NCBI GenBank assembly: GCA_029856045.1
Contig: JAHQWG010000047.1
Span: forward strand, 64,001-128,000
Origin: Promethearchaeia archaeon
GTDB taxonomy: Archaea > Asgardarchaeota > Lokiarchaeia > Sigyniarchaeales > SOKP01
Reading direction: 5' to 3'
DNA length: 64,000 nt
Positions within the stretch are counted from its first letter, which is position 1; each line of letters starts with the position of its first letter. Made by a program: the position numbers and the translations under genes. Below are positions 1 through 9,349 of this stretch, one piece after another. The notes beneath the pieces are model-generated. The model worked only from the letters and a program-made list of their open reading frames with translations, searched no databases and was not told where the DNA came from.

Positions 1-176
1 TTTCGCGTAAAAGTAGATATATCTGCAAATGAAGGATCCATTCGCTCCCACAATCCTGTGCCGGGACTGCGAAAATCTGGAATACCGCTTTCTGTGGACA
101 TCCCCGCTCCAGTAAGCGCTAATATATTTTCTGATTCAAGTATTAATTCAGCAAATTTTTGAAATTTTTCTTTCAT
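1..176 (-). CDS. Sir2-family NAD-dependent deacylase (sirtuin), 5' part only
   Basis: The gene starts with ATG at 174-176 on the minus strand and runs off the left edge after 58 codons, so only the N-terminus is visible. The translation contains ALTGAGMSTESGIPDF followed by RSPGTGLW, the NAD-binding GAGxS and GIPDFR motifs of sirtuins. Family knowledge: sirtuins remove acyl groups from lysine using NAD+. In archaea the substrates include chromatin and metabolic proteins, and a histone gene lies elsewhere in this window. The GH38-like gene ends 84 bp upstream on the same strand. The catalytic His and zinc cysteines would lie outside the window, so activity cannot be judged. Confidence 0.93.
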   Translation of the reverse strand, partial: MKEKFQKFAELILESENILALTGAGMSTESGIPDFRSPGTGLWERMDPSFADISTFTR

Positions 177-259
177 TTCTTTTCAATACAATTCTTTTGG
201 AATTTAATTTTATTATATTTGTTAATATCTTAAATAAATATTGATATAATGAATAAGGT

Positions 260-2749
260 TTAAATTTTAAAAGTTCGAATTTTCCATGGATTAATTTTAT
301 CTATTCGATTTTTTTTAGATTTTATTTCATTGTAATTAAAATTGATTTCTCTTAGTTGTTTTCTAACTAATGCTCCTTCAAATTGGATATTATTTTGTTT
401 ATCACTGGGATTAAATATACGTAAATAGGAATTATTTTTCCGTCTCCATAAGTTAATAAGTTTAACCGGTTGGTTTATTGTAAGAAATGACATAGATTTC
501 TTTTCAAATTTATAATTATTATTAATTCTTATCCCCAATAATCTAAATTGAAATGAATTTGTATAGTTTAAGGCAGAATGTAATTCATCCCCATTAGTAA
601 TTGATAAAGCAAATTCAAATCTTCCCTTAGAAGTTAAAAAATTACGTATTTTGAAATTATGACGGTCAATATGGAATTTCTGACTATTTTTTTGCATGAA
701 AATAATGCCTTCATTTTTTCCTTTTAACCATAGAAAGTCAAGCGCCTTAATATTTGTTCTTTTTGTCTCTTCGATACCAAATGGATAATTAATAAAAACT
801 TTTGAAATCTTAATTTTGGGAATAAGTATTATTTCTCTTAATAAATTAGAATCCAAATTGAATTCAAGTCTATTCACACCGTTATATTGAATAAGTTCAA
901 TTTGGAAAGTTTTTTCATCCAATTCTCCGGTCAATATGAATTTTTCTTCAATGTTATCTTTATAATGCTTCTTTATTGATAGGTTGTAATCAAATTTTGA
1001 TTGAAATTTCAATTCACATACATTTTTATCCTTATATTTTATCTCAATTGTTTTATGATCTTCCAGAATTTTCACTATATAAGAATAAACTGTATTTGGT
1101 TTAGAGATTTTAGCATTTTGTTGAGTTAATGAATATATCTTGAAACCTATTCCTGGGATTTCAGCCATAAATTTTAAGGTAGAATTTTGATATTGAAAGG
1201 GAATTTCTTCATTATCTTCAATAAGTCTCATTTTGGAAGGATTTTCTAACCATAATTGAATTGAAAAGGCATCTCGTCTCGGAATTGCCGTCGGGTTGAA
1301 TATTAGAAAACTGATATTATTGTTTTTAATAACTTTAGTTTTTGAGCCCAATTTTTCTGCTAATTTAGAAAGAGCCTCACGAGAATAATCTCTACATCGA
1401 TTTTGGATTTCATTCTGTAATTTAAGACTTAATTCAGAAATTGAAATTTTATCATATTCTATCTCCAATTTATGTAATTCTTCACGACTCAATTGTTGCG
1501 CAGAATAGTCTCCTGATCGTATAAATGGAACCGCATAATTATCATGGGCTTGAGTAAGTAATAGTTTCTTCCACAAATCATCAAAAAAAAAATCACTTGA
1601 TGTTTCATTATATAACCCCAAAATGCAATTTAAAATCTCGGCAGATAATAAACTAATCTCACATTTTTTATTATTAAGGAATAGTTCATTTGAAACAAAG
1701 ATACTATCTGCTAATACGAAATTATCCCGGAGAAATTTGAACTCTCCATCCTTTTCAATTTTTTGAAAAAATTCAGAACATGAAATAAATTTTCCAAATA
1801 TCTCAGAAAATCTCGAAATCCTCCAAATCTCTTCTTGATAAGGTTGTGGCATAATAAAATCCTCAATGGAAGAATATACAATGGAATTCATGAATGGACG
1901 AGAAACAGATTGAAATAAAAGATTTGGGATTTCTTTAAAAAATGTTCCATGCCAATATTCTCCATTAAAAACTCCAGACTGCTCTGTGATTGTATTTATT
2001 TTAGTATTGTCTAAACCAATCCAATCGATATTTCCAGAGGGGGTAGTAGGATTTAATCCAATAAGCCGCGTCCTTAAAGAACCAAATTCAATTTCAAATC
2101 CTTTTAAAATTTGAGGGATTTGAGGATATATCGAACTTTCTGAACAATAATAAATCTTGCAATCTAATCCCAATTGTTTTAATACATTTAATCCGTATTC
2201 GAATTGCTTAATATTCGACTCCGCACCAATGATTAAACTGTATGGTTGTGAAAAAGTAGGATTAATTATCTCAAACCTACCGAGTTTAAATAATCTTAAA
2301 AATTCTGAGATTTTTTCGGGATATTTTTTATTCAACCATTCCAAACAACTTATTGCAATTTCAATATGATAGGGCATATTGGTCTTAATTGCGAGTTCCA
2401 TTTTTTCTAACAAGCGATTTATTGCAAATTTTGGAGAGTCAAATTCACAAAAACCAAGATCATTGATTATTACACCTCCATGACCTCCAATAATGAAAAA
2501 TAATTCTGGATGGAATTCTCGCTTGACAATTAACTTTAATTTTCTTAAAATGATTTTAAATAAATTATATTTCGATTCATTATCTTTATCTTTTAAACAT
2601 TTTAATTGATTTACTTTTTCTTTAATATTCTTAAAATTAATTTTATACTTCTTAATTGGATTCTTATTGGAAAAATCTTTAATTAAATTAATAACTCTGT
2701 CAAGGGCTAAAATATCTTCAATATCTATTTTTGAATTGTTACTTTTCAT
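260..2749 (-). CDS. Glycoside hydrolase family 38-like protein with altered metal-site motifs
   Basis: 829 aa, no signal peptide. The fold assignment rests on a GH38-style stretch at about residues 130-215: a helix ending in LGRFEI, then a segment ending in Q-x-E-YGLNVL, then a YPQIPQILKGFE-like block. A QAHDNYAV motif at about 400-407 stands where alpha-mannosidases have HHDAITGT. The usual N-terminal His-x-Asp zinc motif reads GGHGG (88-92), and the position of the nucleophile Asp reads CSESS (202-206). The C-terminal half is beta-rich, as in GH38. Substrate unknown; it may be a divergent hydrolase or a non-catalytic relative. It precedes the sirtuin gene on the same strand. Confidence 0.62.
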   Translation of the reverse strand: MKSNNSKIDIEDILALDRVINLIKDFSNKNPIKKYKINFKNIKEKVNQLKCLKDKDNESKYNLFKIILRKLKLIVKREFHPELFFIIGGHGGVIINDLGFCEFDSPKFAINRLLEKMELAIKTNMPYHIEIAISCLEWLNKKYPEKISEFLRLFKLGRFEIINPTFSQPYSLIIGAESNIKQFEYGLNVLKQLGLDCKIYYCSESSIYPQIPQILKGFEIEFGSLRTRLIGLNPTTPSGNIDWIGLDNTKINTITEQSGVFNGEYWHGTFFKEIPNLLFQSVSRPFMNSIVYSSIEDFIMPQPYQEEIWRISRFSEIFGKFISCSEFFQKIEKDGEFKFLRDNFVLADSIFVSNELFLNNKKCEISLLSAEILNCILGLYNETSSDFFFDDLWKKLLLTQAHDNYAVPFIRSGDYSAQQLSREELHKLEIEYDKISISELSLKLQNEIQNRCRDYSREALSKLAEKLGSKTKVIKNNNISFLIFNPTAIPRRDAFSIQLWLENPSKMRLIEDNEEIPFQYQNSTLKFMAEIPGIGFKIYSLTQQNAKISKPNTVYSYIVKILEDHKTIEIKYKDKNVCELKFQSKFDYNLSIKKHYKDNIEEKFILTGELDEKTFQIELIQYNGVNRLEFNLDSNLLREIILIPKIKISKVFINYPFGIEETKRTNIKALDFLWLKGKNEGIIFMQKNSQKFHIDRHNFKIRNFLTSKGRFEFALSITNGDELHSALNYTNSFQFRLLGIRINNNYKFEKKSMSFLTINQPVKLINLWRRKNNSYLRIFNPSDKQNNIQFEGALVRKQLREINFNYNEIKSKKNRIDKINPWKIRTFKI

Positions 2750-2820
2750 TAGATAATAATAGAGAAATCAATTTTAAAAAACTTGATAATAAAAAAATAG
2801 GAGGAGGGGAAAAAAAAATA

Positions 2821-3264
2821 TCAGATTTCATATTCAAGAGGTATAATTGCATGTTCTGGGCAAAGTGTTTCGCATTTTAAACAACCCTTACACTTACCAA
2901 CCACTTTATAATTAAATTTTATTATTTCAGTTTCATTACCATTAACTTTTGCCTTTCCAAGATAAAATAAGTTATTAGGACAAAATGAGCCATCATCTTT
3001 TAAGCATTCCTTACACATTGTGCATTTATGATGATCTATTTTAATAGTAAGTACTTGGTTGGACGTTGTTACAGAAGTGATAACAATTGCATTCCTTGGA
3101 CAAACTTGAACACATGTTAAACAACCTTTGCACTTAGTATAATCTATGTGTCTTAGGCTATTTTCAAAATAAATAGCATTATTTTTGCAAGCTCTCAAAC
3201 ATCGTTCGCATCTTATGCATAAATCGGGATCAATTTGAACAGGGATAAACTTCTCTTTAAACAT
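2821..3264 (-). CDS. Polyferredoxin, four Cys clusters
   Basis: About 147 aa made almost entirely of ferredoxin repeats. Three are near-canonical C-x2-C-x2-C-x3-C motifs (CIRCERCLRAC, CKGCLTCVQVC, CKGCLKCETLC). The third of the four repeats is irregular (CTMCKEC, then C after a longer loop). It probably carries several [4Fe-4S] clusters and moves electrons in the cytoplasm. I prefer the ATG at 3264; a TTG at 3276 in the same frame would overlap the upstream HTH gene by 8 nt. The group HTH regulator / polyferredoxin / thioredoxin on one strand suggests a redox operon, although the physiological partner is not visible. Confidence 0.85.
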   Translation of the reverse strand: MFKEKFIPVQIDPDLCIRCERCLRACKNNAIYFENSLRHIDYTKCKGCLTCVQVCPRNAIVITSVTTSNQVLTIKIDHHKCTMCKECLKDDGSFCPNNLFYLGKAKVNGNETEIIKFNYKVVGKCKGCLKCETLCPEHAIIPLEYEI

Positions 3265-3268
3265 TTCC

Positions 3269-3664
3269 TTAATCAACCTTGAAATTCTGAATAAACCGTT
3301 TCATTTGGCTATACCACTCTTCTAAAAGGGTATTAAATCTTTTCTTAATCTGTTTTTTATCGATGGTATCATAAAGATATAAATAACCACTTTTCCTATT
3401 ATTTTTCTTCGATTTTTTATTTAATTCTTTAATAGAAATTGGTTCACGTAGAATTAATTCCAAATTTATAAGGTTTTGTAAAGCCCTTTGAATTGTACTT
3501 CTATCTTTCTTTAGGTTTTGAGCTATTTCTAATGTTTCTGAGGCATGATTTTCAATTAGATAATATAAAACCTCAATCTCAACCTGATTTAAACCTAATG
3601 TGCATTTGAATAAATCTTTATTTGAAAAATTTCCACGTTTTAGAAGTTGGTTTAAATTTTCCAA
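3269..3664 (-). CDS. TrmB/MarR-like winged-helix transcriptional regulator
   Basis: 131 aa. Residues about 22-75 form a winged helix: a helix with VEIEVLYYLIENH, a recognition region KKDRSTIQRALQNL and a wing. This resembles archaeal regulators that read 'one gene, one promoter' redox operons. The rest is charged and helical with no obvious ligand domain. The start is TTG at 3664, supported by GAGGAG eight nucleotides upstream, one of the better Shine-Dalgarno sites in the window. It sits between thioredoxin (21 bp upstream) and polyferredoxin (immediately downstream), so it most likely controls this small operon. Confidence 0.75.
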   Translation of the reverse strand: MENLNQLLKRGNFSNKDLFKCTLGLNQVEIEVLYYLIENHASETLEIAQNLKKDRSTIQRALQNLINLELILREPISIKELNKKSKKNNRKSGYLYLYDTIDKKQIKKRFNTLLEEWYSQMKRFIQNFKVD

Positions 3665-3685
3665 AATCTTATCTCCTCAGATTTT

Positions 3686-4093
3686 TTATGATTTAAACCT
3701 CAGAAGGAGTTCTTTCATTTTTTCATAAGGTAATGCTCCTTTTAATTGATTAATCATTTTTCCACCTTTTAAGAAAACTGTCGTAGGAACCACGGCAATA
3801 GCAAATTGCATAGCAATATCCCGAGCTTCATCAACATCAACATTGGCAAAAATAAAATCGTTTCCTAATTCTGTTTGAAGTTTTTCGAAAATAGGAGAAA
3901 ACCATTGGCATGGACCGCACCAAACTGCCGAACAATCTATTATTATAACTGTATTAGGATATTTATTTGCTAAGTTTTCCAATTCAGAGGAGTTTTTAAG
4001 ATGTAGAACATCTCGTGGCATTTGCGGCATAATAAGCATTTCTTTTAATAATTTTTCCTTTTTTCTACGAATATCAATCAAATTTTCATCCAT
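3686..4093 (-). CDS. Thioredoxin
   Basis: 135 aa with a complete thioredoxin fold: the WCGPC active site at about residues 58-62 in the context SAVWCGPCQWF, and a cis-proline loop VVPTTVFLKGG. An extra helical stretch of about 30 residues precedes the domain. There is no signal peptide, so it acts as a cytoplasmic dithiol-disulfide oxidoreductase. It is the first gene of the thioredoxin / HTH / polyferredoxin group on the minus strand; the 21-bp spacing to the HTH gene supports co-transcription. Confidence 0.93.
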   Translation of the reverse strand: MDENLIDIRRKKEKLLKEMLIMPQMPRDVLHLKNSSELENLANKYPNTVIIIDCSAVWCGPCQWFSPIFEKLQTELGNDFIFANVDVDEARDIAMQFAIAVVPTTVFLKGGKMINQLKGALPYEKMKELLLRFKS

Positions 4094-4505
4094 TTTATAT
4101 CATCTTAATAATTTTATTTTTAATTGTGGTAATTATGCGAACAATATACATAATTTAATTTTTATTCTTATAAATTATAAAAAATTAATACTTAAAATTT
4201 AACCAAAAAAATTTTCATGCCATCATTTAATTTAAGATTTTTCAAATTTTATAATGCAAGCAAGGCAATACATTTTATATAATGATTTTTCTCCTTTTTT
4301 TTACTTTTGTAATGATTTTAATACCTCTATCGTCTTGCATTCTTCTAAAAACCGATAAAATTTCACCTCAAATATAAGAATCAAATTTTACTTCTTATAA
4401 TTTAATTAAAACAGGAATTGATTCTATATTATATAACGATAATTGTTTGTAAGGCTTAAAAATTAATAGTAAGATTTAAAGTGTAATCTAGCCCATATTT
4501 ATATT
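4094..4505. other. 412-bp intergenic region between divergent genes
   Basis: AT-rich spacer between the thioredoxin operon (minus) and the GYD gene (plus). It must hold both promoters. No ORF of useful length, tRNA or clear palindrome was seen. A TATA-like ATTTAAAG lies around 4475-4483, about 25-30 bp before the GYD start codon, which would suit a transcript with a very short leader. Confidence 0.5.
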
Positions 4506-4799
4506 ATGCCTATATATATACTTGCAACCAAACTTCAACATCCTGACCTAGTTAAGAAAAGGAAAGAACAGGGTGAAAAGTGGTTAAAGCTAGTCAGAGA
4601 AAAAGTTCCAGATATTAAATGGATCGCACATTATGCTATATTAGGTCCTTATGACTTTCTTGATATTTTTGAAGTGATAGATGAAAAAGAAGCTGCAAAA
4701 GTTTCGCTACTTTCCCGTTCTGCGGGGGCTACTTTCGCAGAAAGTTGGACGGCTATTGCATACAGAGAATTTCTTGAATTAGCTGAGGACTTGAAATAA
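4506..4799 (+). CDS. GYD domain protein
   Basis: 97 aa, a single compact ferredoxin-like alpha/beta domain. The segment HYAILGPYDFLDIFEVIDE at about residues 42-60 corresponds to the G-[YP]-[YF]-D core that names the GYD family, and the C-terminal part ends with the usual TAIAYREFLEL-type strand and helix. The family is widespread in archaea and bacteria; the function is unknown, and members are small dimeric alpha-beta barrel proteins. It stands alone ahead of the ZIP transporter gene (79 bp gap) on the same strand. Confidence 0.85.
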   Translation: MPIYILATKLQHPDLVKKRKEQGEKWLKLVREKVPDIKWIAHYAILGPYDFLDIFEVIDEKEAAKVSLLSRSAGATFAESWTAIAYREFLELAEDLK

Positions 4800-4878
4800 A
4801 AAAACATTAATAGCGCGAATGTGTTTAGTAATAAAGGTAATCTTATTTTGAAACAATTAAAGCGAGTTTGTTTGTAAT

Positions 4879-5643
4879 ATGGAAAATTTCATATTTGCTC
4901 TAATATTAACGACTATTGCTGGTTTATCAACCACAATTGGTAGTGTAATTGCGATTTTTTTTAAGGAACCCGGTCCAAAATTTATTACAATCTCTATGGG
5001 CTTTTCCGCTGGAGTAATGATTCTCGTATCTTTTGTTGAACTATTACAGCAAGGTATAGATTCCTTAGGATTTTTTAATGGACATCTATGGTTTTTTATT
5101 GGAATGATAGCTATGTTTGCAATTGATTTGGGGATTTCACATAAATATGAATTTGAAGATTCTTATAAAAAAGAGGAAATTGAAAAAAGAGAACCTAAAT
5201 TAGAAAAAACCTCACTATTAGTTTGCCTTGGTATTTTTATCCATAACTTTCCAGAAGGAATGGCTACATTTGCGGGTACATTAAAAGATGTTGAAATAGG
5301 GATTTTATTGGCGGTCGCTATTGCACTTCATAATATTCCGGAAGGAATAGCAGTGGCAGTTCCTGTTTATCAATCAACAAAAAGCAGTAAAAAAGCTTTT
5401 TTATGGTCCTTTTTCTCTGGAGTTAGTGAACCTATAGGTGCTCTAATTGCAGGATTAATACTTTTGCCTTTTTTGAATGATTTCATATTAGGAGTAATGT
5501 TATCTATTGTTGGAGGATTTATGGTGTTTATTTCATTGGATGAATTACTACCCGTTTCTCGTTCGTTTGGTAAAGAACATCTCTCAATTTTAGGAATTAT
5601 TGCAGGAATGATTGTAATGGCATTGAGTTTATCATTATTATAG
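4879..5643 (+). CDS. ZIP family divalent metal transporter
   Basis: 254 aa with about eight hydrophobic segments and a charged cytoplasmic loop at about residues 90-110. Two metal-site helices carry HNFPEGMA (about 131-138) and LHNIPEGIAV (about 155-164), the paired HNxPEG motifs of ZupT/ZIP importers. Family knowledge: uptake of Zn2+ and sometimes Fe2+ or Mn2+ across the cytoplasmic membrane. ATG start. It is convergent with the DEAD-box helicase gene, with 44 bp between the stops. No metal-dependent operator was recognised upstream. Confidence 0.93.
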   Translation: MENFIFALILTTIAGLSTTIGSVIAIFFKEPGPKFITISMGFSAGVMILVSFVELLQQGIDSLGFFNGHLWFFIGMIAMFAIDLGISHKYEFEDSYKKEEIEKREPKLEKTSLLVCLGIFIHNFPEGMATFAGTLKDVEIGILLAVAIALHNIPEGIAVAVPVYQSTKSSKKAFLWSFFSGVSEPIGALIAGLILLPFLNDFILGVMLSIVGGFMVFISLDELLPVSRSFGKEHLSILGIIAGMIVMALSLSLL

Positions 5644-5687
5644 GGGGAAAAAGTAGTAATTTAATATGAAAACATATTGGAATGAAT

Positions 5688-6836
5688 TTAATAAAAAGGG
5701 AATGCATTTCTTGCTTGTGCCTGATCTTTTAGATATTTTCGTTTAATTTCTTTATTAATAAGCCCTTCAATTTTACATAAATACTCATATTCATCCTTTA
5801 AACAGAGGGTAATTGCTGTTCCTTTTTTACTCATGCGAGATGTTCTTCCTATCCGATGTACATAGTTTTCCGAGTACTTTGGTAAATCATAATTTATAAC
5901 ATGAGAAATATTTTCAATATCTAAACCTCTTGCAGCCACATCAGTAGCGATGAGCATATTAATCTTATGAGATTTAAATTCTTTTAAGATTTTTTCTCGC
6001 TGAAATTGGGATAAATCACCGGATAATAATCCGATTTTATACCATGTTTTCTTTCTATTTAATTTATTAAACAGCCAAGATGCTGTTTTTTTTGTATTGA
6101 CAAATAAAAGAACATTTTTGGGGTTTTCTTTTTTTAAAATTTGAAGAAAAGTGCTAAATTTTTGTTCAAATAAATCAATTAAATAAAAAAATTGTCTGGT
6201 ACTTCTTACAGTTAGGTCATCTCTACTTAAATTAAGAAATGTAAATTTATTTCTTGTATATTTTTTAACTAACTCTCTTATATCATAATCTAATGTGGCT
6301 GAGAATAACATAAATTGATATTTAGTTTTAATTAAGCTTAAGATGTATTTAATGTCCGGTGCAAATCCCATATCCCAGAGCCTGTCTCCTTCATCTAAAA
6401 CCACAAATTTAATATTATTAAAATTTATTTTACCTCTTTTGTAGAGATCAATGAGTCTTCCGGGTGTTGCAATGATTATATGGATACCTTGCTCCAATTT
6501 TCTTATCTGATTAGTAATTGAAACTCCACCATATATAGGTAAAGATTTTACTCTATTATCTCTCAAATCATTTATTACTTCATAAACTTGTTTTGCAAGT
6601 TCGCGTGTGGGTACTAAAATTAGACATTCATTATTATGAAACTTTAATTTTTCCACAATTGGAATAACATATGCTAAGGTCTTTCCCGTTCCAGTCTTGG
6701 CTTGAGCCATTATATTATGATTCTCTAGAATTAAAGGAATAGCTTTTTCTTGAACTGGTGTTGGTGATGTAATATTCATATTGCTTTTTAAAGCATTAAT
6801 ACGTTCTACGCTAATATCTAATTCTTCGAAATTCAC
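5688..6836 (-). CDS. DEAD-box-type RNA helicase
   Basis: 382 aa, the helicase core with almost no extensions. Motifs in order: Q motif region (TPVQEKAIP), motif I AKTGTGKT, Ia PTRELA, TPGR, motif II DEGD (one change from DEAD), SAT, then the second RecA domain with ATDVAARGLD and HRIGRTSR. It should be an ATP-dependent RNA remodelling enzyme, perhaps for ribosome assembly or cold adaptation. The start is GTG at 6836. It is monocistronic; the ZIP gene converges on it. Confidence 0.92.
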   Translation of the reverse strand: MNFEELDISVERINALKSNMNITSPTPVQEKAIPLILENHNIMAQAKTGTGKTLAYVIPIVEKLKFHNNECLILVPTRELAKQVYEVINDLRDNRVKSLPIYGGVSITNQIRKLEQGIHIIIATPGRLIDLYKRGKINFNNIKFVVLDEGDRLWDMGFAPDIKYILSLIKTKYQFMLFSATLDYDIRELVKKYTRNKFTFLNLSRDDLTVRSTRQFFYLIDLFEQKFSTFLQILKKENPKNVLLFVNTKKTASWLFNKLNRKKTWYKIGLLSGDLSQFQREKILKEFKSHKINMLIATDVAARGLDIENISHVINYDLPKYSENYVHRIGRTSRMSKKGTAITLCLKDEYEYLCKIEGLINKEIKRKYLKDQAQARNAFPFY

Positions 6837-7066
6837 TGAAATTCACTTTCAAAGTTTGCTTTTTTCATCATTTGTTAAATAAAAAAATATTTCATAATTA
6901 TTAAACTCTTGCAAATTCAATTTTAGAGATACTTCAGGAAATATTTGCAACGCTAATTGAATTTTCTAATTTTTAAAAATTATTTTTTTTTCTCGCTATT
7001 AAGTAAATAAAATTTAATTTAATTTACAAGGATAAAAACAAGGTTTCTATAAAAAAATTGAATTAA

Positions 7067-8221
7067 TTAATCAGTAAAATATAAATGTTCATCAAATCCT
7101 GTTTCAGCAGTTAGATCTTGCCCTAACTTCTGGATTCGCTCTTTTGTTGGATTTGCAAGAAGCCTATTCATAATTTTTATAACTTTTTCTAATTTTCTTT
7201 CAGAAAATTCTTCTACAATTCTGTCATACCGACCGAATGGAATTCCCGCAGTATACACTCCTGCTTGGGACCTTGTTGCTTGGGAGGAAACTTGCCAATG
7301 TTCTACTTTTACATCAATATTTTCTAAATAGTAGGATAATTTAAACCATTCCAACAATAAATTGAATCTTTTACTCTTTCGATTAAAATTTTTTAAAATA
7401 TTATTAATTCGATTTAATCTATCTGGATGGATTTCGTGAAAAATTGATTCTTGATCTTCTGTAAGTGAATCTTTAGCTTTTTCTTTAATTAATTTCATTA
7501 TTTCCTCAACTTTTTTTGCTCGCTCCTCAGTAATTTCGGGAACTTGCCTTCGTAGATCTTGAGGGGAAAATTCTAATGTGTCATCAGCCCCTCCTACACC
7601 TTCAGATAGACCTTGTCCTATCGTTTCACCTGGAGATGTTCTTTGAGGTTGCGAAGGTTGAGAATAAATAGTTTTTTCTGGTAATGAAAATAATGTATCC
7701 AAGTTTTTTGGATCTTCACCTGCTTCTTTAATTCTTTGTTCTATTTCTTCATGTGGGTATCCCATTTCTCTAAGATAAAATCGAATATTTTGTAGTGTAT
7801 TATCAAAAGAAATCTGTTGCTGATTAAGAGAACCTCCAAATTCTTTCTCCAAGAATTCATCTGCAATTTGATTTATTTTTTCAGAAACAATATCTTCCAT
7901 TTTTAAAATCTCAATTTTTTCAAGAATGTATTTGACTTGTTCTTCGGTTAAATATGATAATTCACCTAATGGCCCTACAAGATAAGAAATTTTATTTAAT
8001 TTATTTAAAAAATTAACAAAATCTTGGTTTGATATCCCTTTTAATTTATGAAAAAAGAATTCTAAAAATTTTTTATCAAAACCTACAATATGTTCTAATG
8101 TATCAAGGGGAAGTATGGTCAAATATTTTTCAAGATTCTCCCCTTGTAGATGATCTGGTAATTGAATACCTAGAACCAATACATTATCTTTTATCATATA
8201 AATATAATCGGATTTTTCCAT
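7067..8221 (-). CDS. Unknown helical protein with a UBA-like motif
   Basis: 384 aa from the ATG at 8221 (a TTG lies nine bases earlier). I do not recognise the whole protein. The first 140 residues are mixed alpha/beta and helical. Residues about 142-180 read like a ubiquitin-associated three-helix bundle: a helix, an MGY loop, a second helix, a loop with a Pro, then a third helix with hydrophobic spacing like UBA domains. A Ser/Pro/Gly-rich linker follows (about 183-215), then a charged helical C-terminal half. No membrane segment or signal peptide. Assigning UBA is inference from a short motif, but the window also holds RING, JAMM and proteasome genes. Confidence 0.6.
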   Translation of the reverse strand: MEKSDYIYMIKDNVLVLGIQLPDHLQGENLEKYLTILPLDTLEHIVGFDKKFLEFFFHKLKGISNQDFVNFLNKLNKISYLVGPLGELSYLTEEQVKYILEKIEILKMEDIVSEKINQIADEFLEKEFGGSLNQQQISFDNTLQNIRFYLREMGYPHEEIEQRIKEAGEDPKNLDTLFSLPEKTIYSQPSQPQRTSPGETIGQGLSEGVGGADDTLEFSPQDLRRQVPEITEERAKKVEEIMKLIKEKAKDSLTEDQESIFHEIHPDRLNRINNILKNFNRKSKRFNLLLEWFKLSYYLENIDVKVEHWQVSSQATRSQAGVYTAGIPFGRYDRIVEEFSERKLEKVIKIMNRLLANPTKERIQKLGQDLTAETGFDEHLYFTD

Positions 8222-8341
8222 ATTAAACAAAAAAATTAATTTACGATTGGTTTAGTTACAATAGTAATTTGTTTTCAAAATTAAAATTTTCACTACTCAA
8301 TTCCCATTTATAAATTCTTCAAATATAAAAGAATAGTAAGA

Positions 8342-8824
8342 GTGAAAAATACTGTGAGAAAAAAAAAGAAATTAACAACATATGACACACGAAAATATCC
8401 TGTTAGACCTCATATTGGCGTAGGTATTCTCTTAGTTAGGGATGATAATTTATTATTAGTTAAAAGAAAATTTGATCCTGATGCAGGATATTGGAGTATT
8501 CCAGGGGGTCATTTGGAGCTAGGAGAGAGGACTCAGCATGCAGCAGAAAGGGAAGGTTTTGAAGAAACTGGTTTTAAGGTTAAAGTAACAAAATTAGCTG
8601 GAATAATTGATAAAATAATGTATGATGAGAATAACAGAATAGAATATCATTATGTACTAATCAATTATTTTGTCGAACAAGTTGAGGGAGATTTTTCTCA
8701 ACCTCCAAAAGCATCTTCTGACGCTTTAGAAGCTAAATTTGTTCCATTTGAGGAATTGAATAAATATCAATTGACTGATTCTTTAATCGAACTTTTAAAA
8801 CAGTTAAAAATTGGGTTCGACTAA
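8342..8824 (+). CDS. NUDIX hydrolase
   Basis: 160 aa. The NUDIX box is complete: GGHLELGER at about residues 60-68, continuing to REGFEETGF, matching GX5EX7REUXEEXGU. It therefore binds Mg2+ and cleaves a nucleoside diphosphate linked to another moiety. The substrate cannot be read; the SIPGGH-type entry and RPHIGVG strand are typical of ADP-ribose or general house-cleaning NUDIX enzymes. The start is GTG at 8342 and the first residues are lysine-rich. It is divergent from the UBA-like protein gene. Confidence 0.92.
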   Translation: MKNTVRKKKKLTTYDTRKYPVRPHIGVGILLVRDDNLLLVKRKFDPDAGYWSIPGGHLELGERTQHAAEREGFEETGFKVKVTKLAGIIDKIMYDENNRIEYHYVLINYFVEQVEGDFSQPPKASSDALEAKFVPFEELNKYQLTDSLIELLKQLKIGFD

Positions 8825-9028
8825 GTAAGTTATGTGGAAAAAAAAGATTAAGTATAATATTTTTGAAATAGAGAATACTTCTTTTTTGGAAAATTTCTTC
8901 TGATTTTTATTTGAAAGCTATAATTCTTTTTATAAATATGTAAAAATTTAAATACGAAAATATCGAATTATCGATCTGGTAGAATCTAAATTATTAAAAA
9001 AAAAAACTATTAAATGAGGTTTAAGAAA

Positions 9029-9349
9029 ATGCCAATTGTTATTACAACTTTTGCATATCCGAGTCACAAACAAAATGAAATTGTGAAAAGATATCTTCAA
9101 GTAAGAAAAAAATATCCCTTGGATGAATCTCTCGGAGAAAACGTTGCATCGCCTGTAAAAGTAACTACAGATGGAATAAGAGTTTTAAACATTATAATTG
9201 TAAAAGAAGGGAAACTTGAAGAAGTTTTAAAAAATCGACAAAAGGATAACCAACAGTACATGGACATAGAGGGATTTGAATTTTCATTTGAAGTTTGGAG
9301 TACATTCGAAGAAGCCTTAGGAATAGTAGGATTAGAAATACCAGAGTAG
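9029..9349 (+). CDS. Small conserved-looking protein of unknown function
   Basis: 106 aa from the ATG at 9029. An in-frame ATG at 9014 exists, but a GAGGT Shine-Dalgarno (9016-9020) lies eight bases before the second ATG, which decides the start and gives the N-terminus MPIVITTFAYP. The protein is alpha/beta with alternating strands and helices (VKVTTDGIRVLNIIIVKEGKLEEV) and could adopt a small dimeric alpha-beta barrel like the GYD protein nearby, but I cannot assign a family. It is followed by a run of 12 T that probably ends the transcript. Confidence 0.7.
   Translation: MPIVITTFAYPSHKQNEIVKRYLQVRKKYPLDESLGENVASPVKVTTDGIRVLNIIIVKEGKLEEVLKNRQKDNQQYMDIEGFEFSFEVWSTFEEALGIVGLEIPE

Noticed and set aside
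5688-6836. DEGD instead of DEAD in the helicase
   Set aside because: A known conservative variant; all other motifs are intact.
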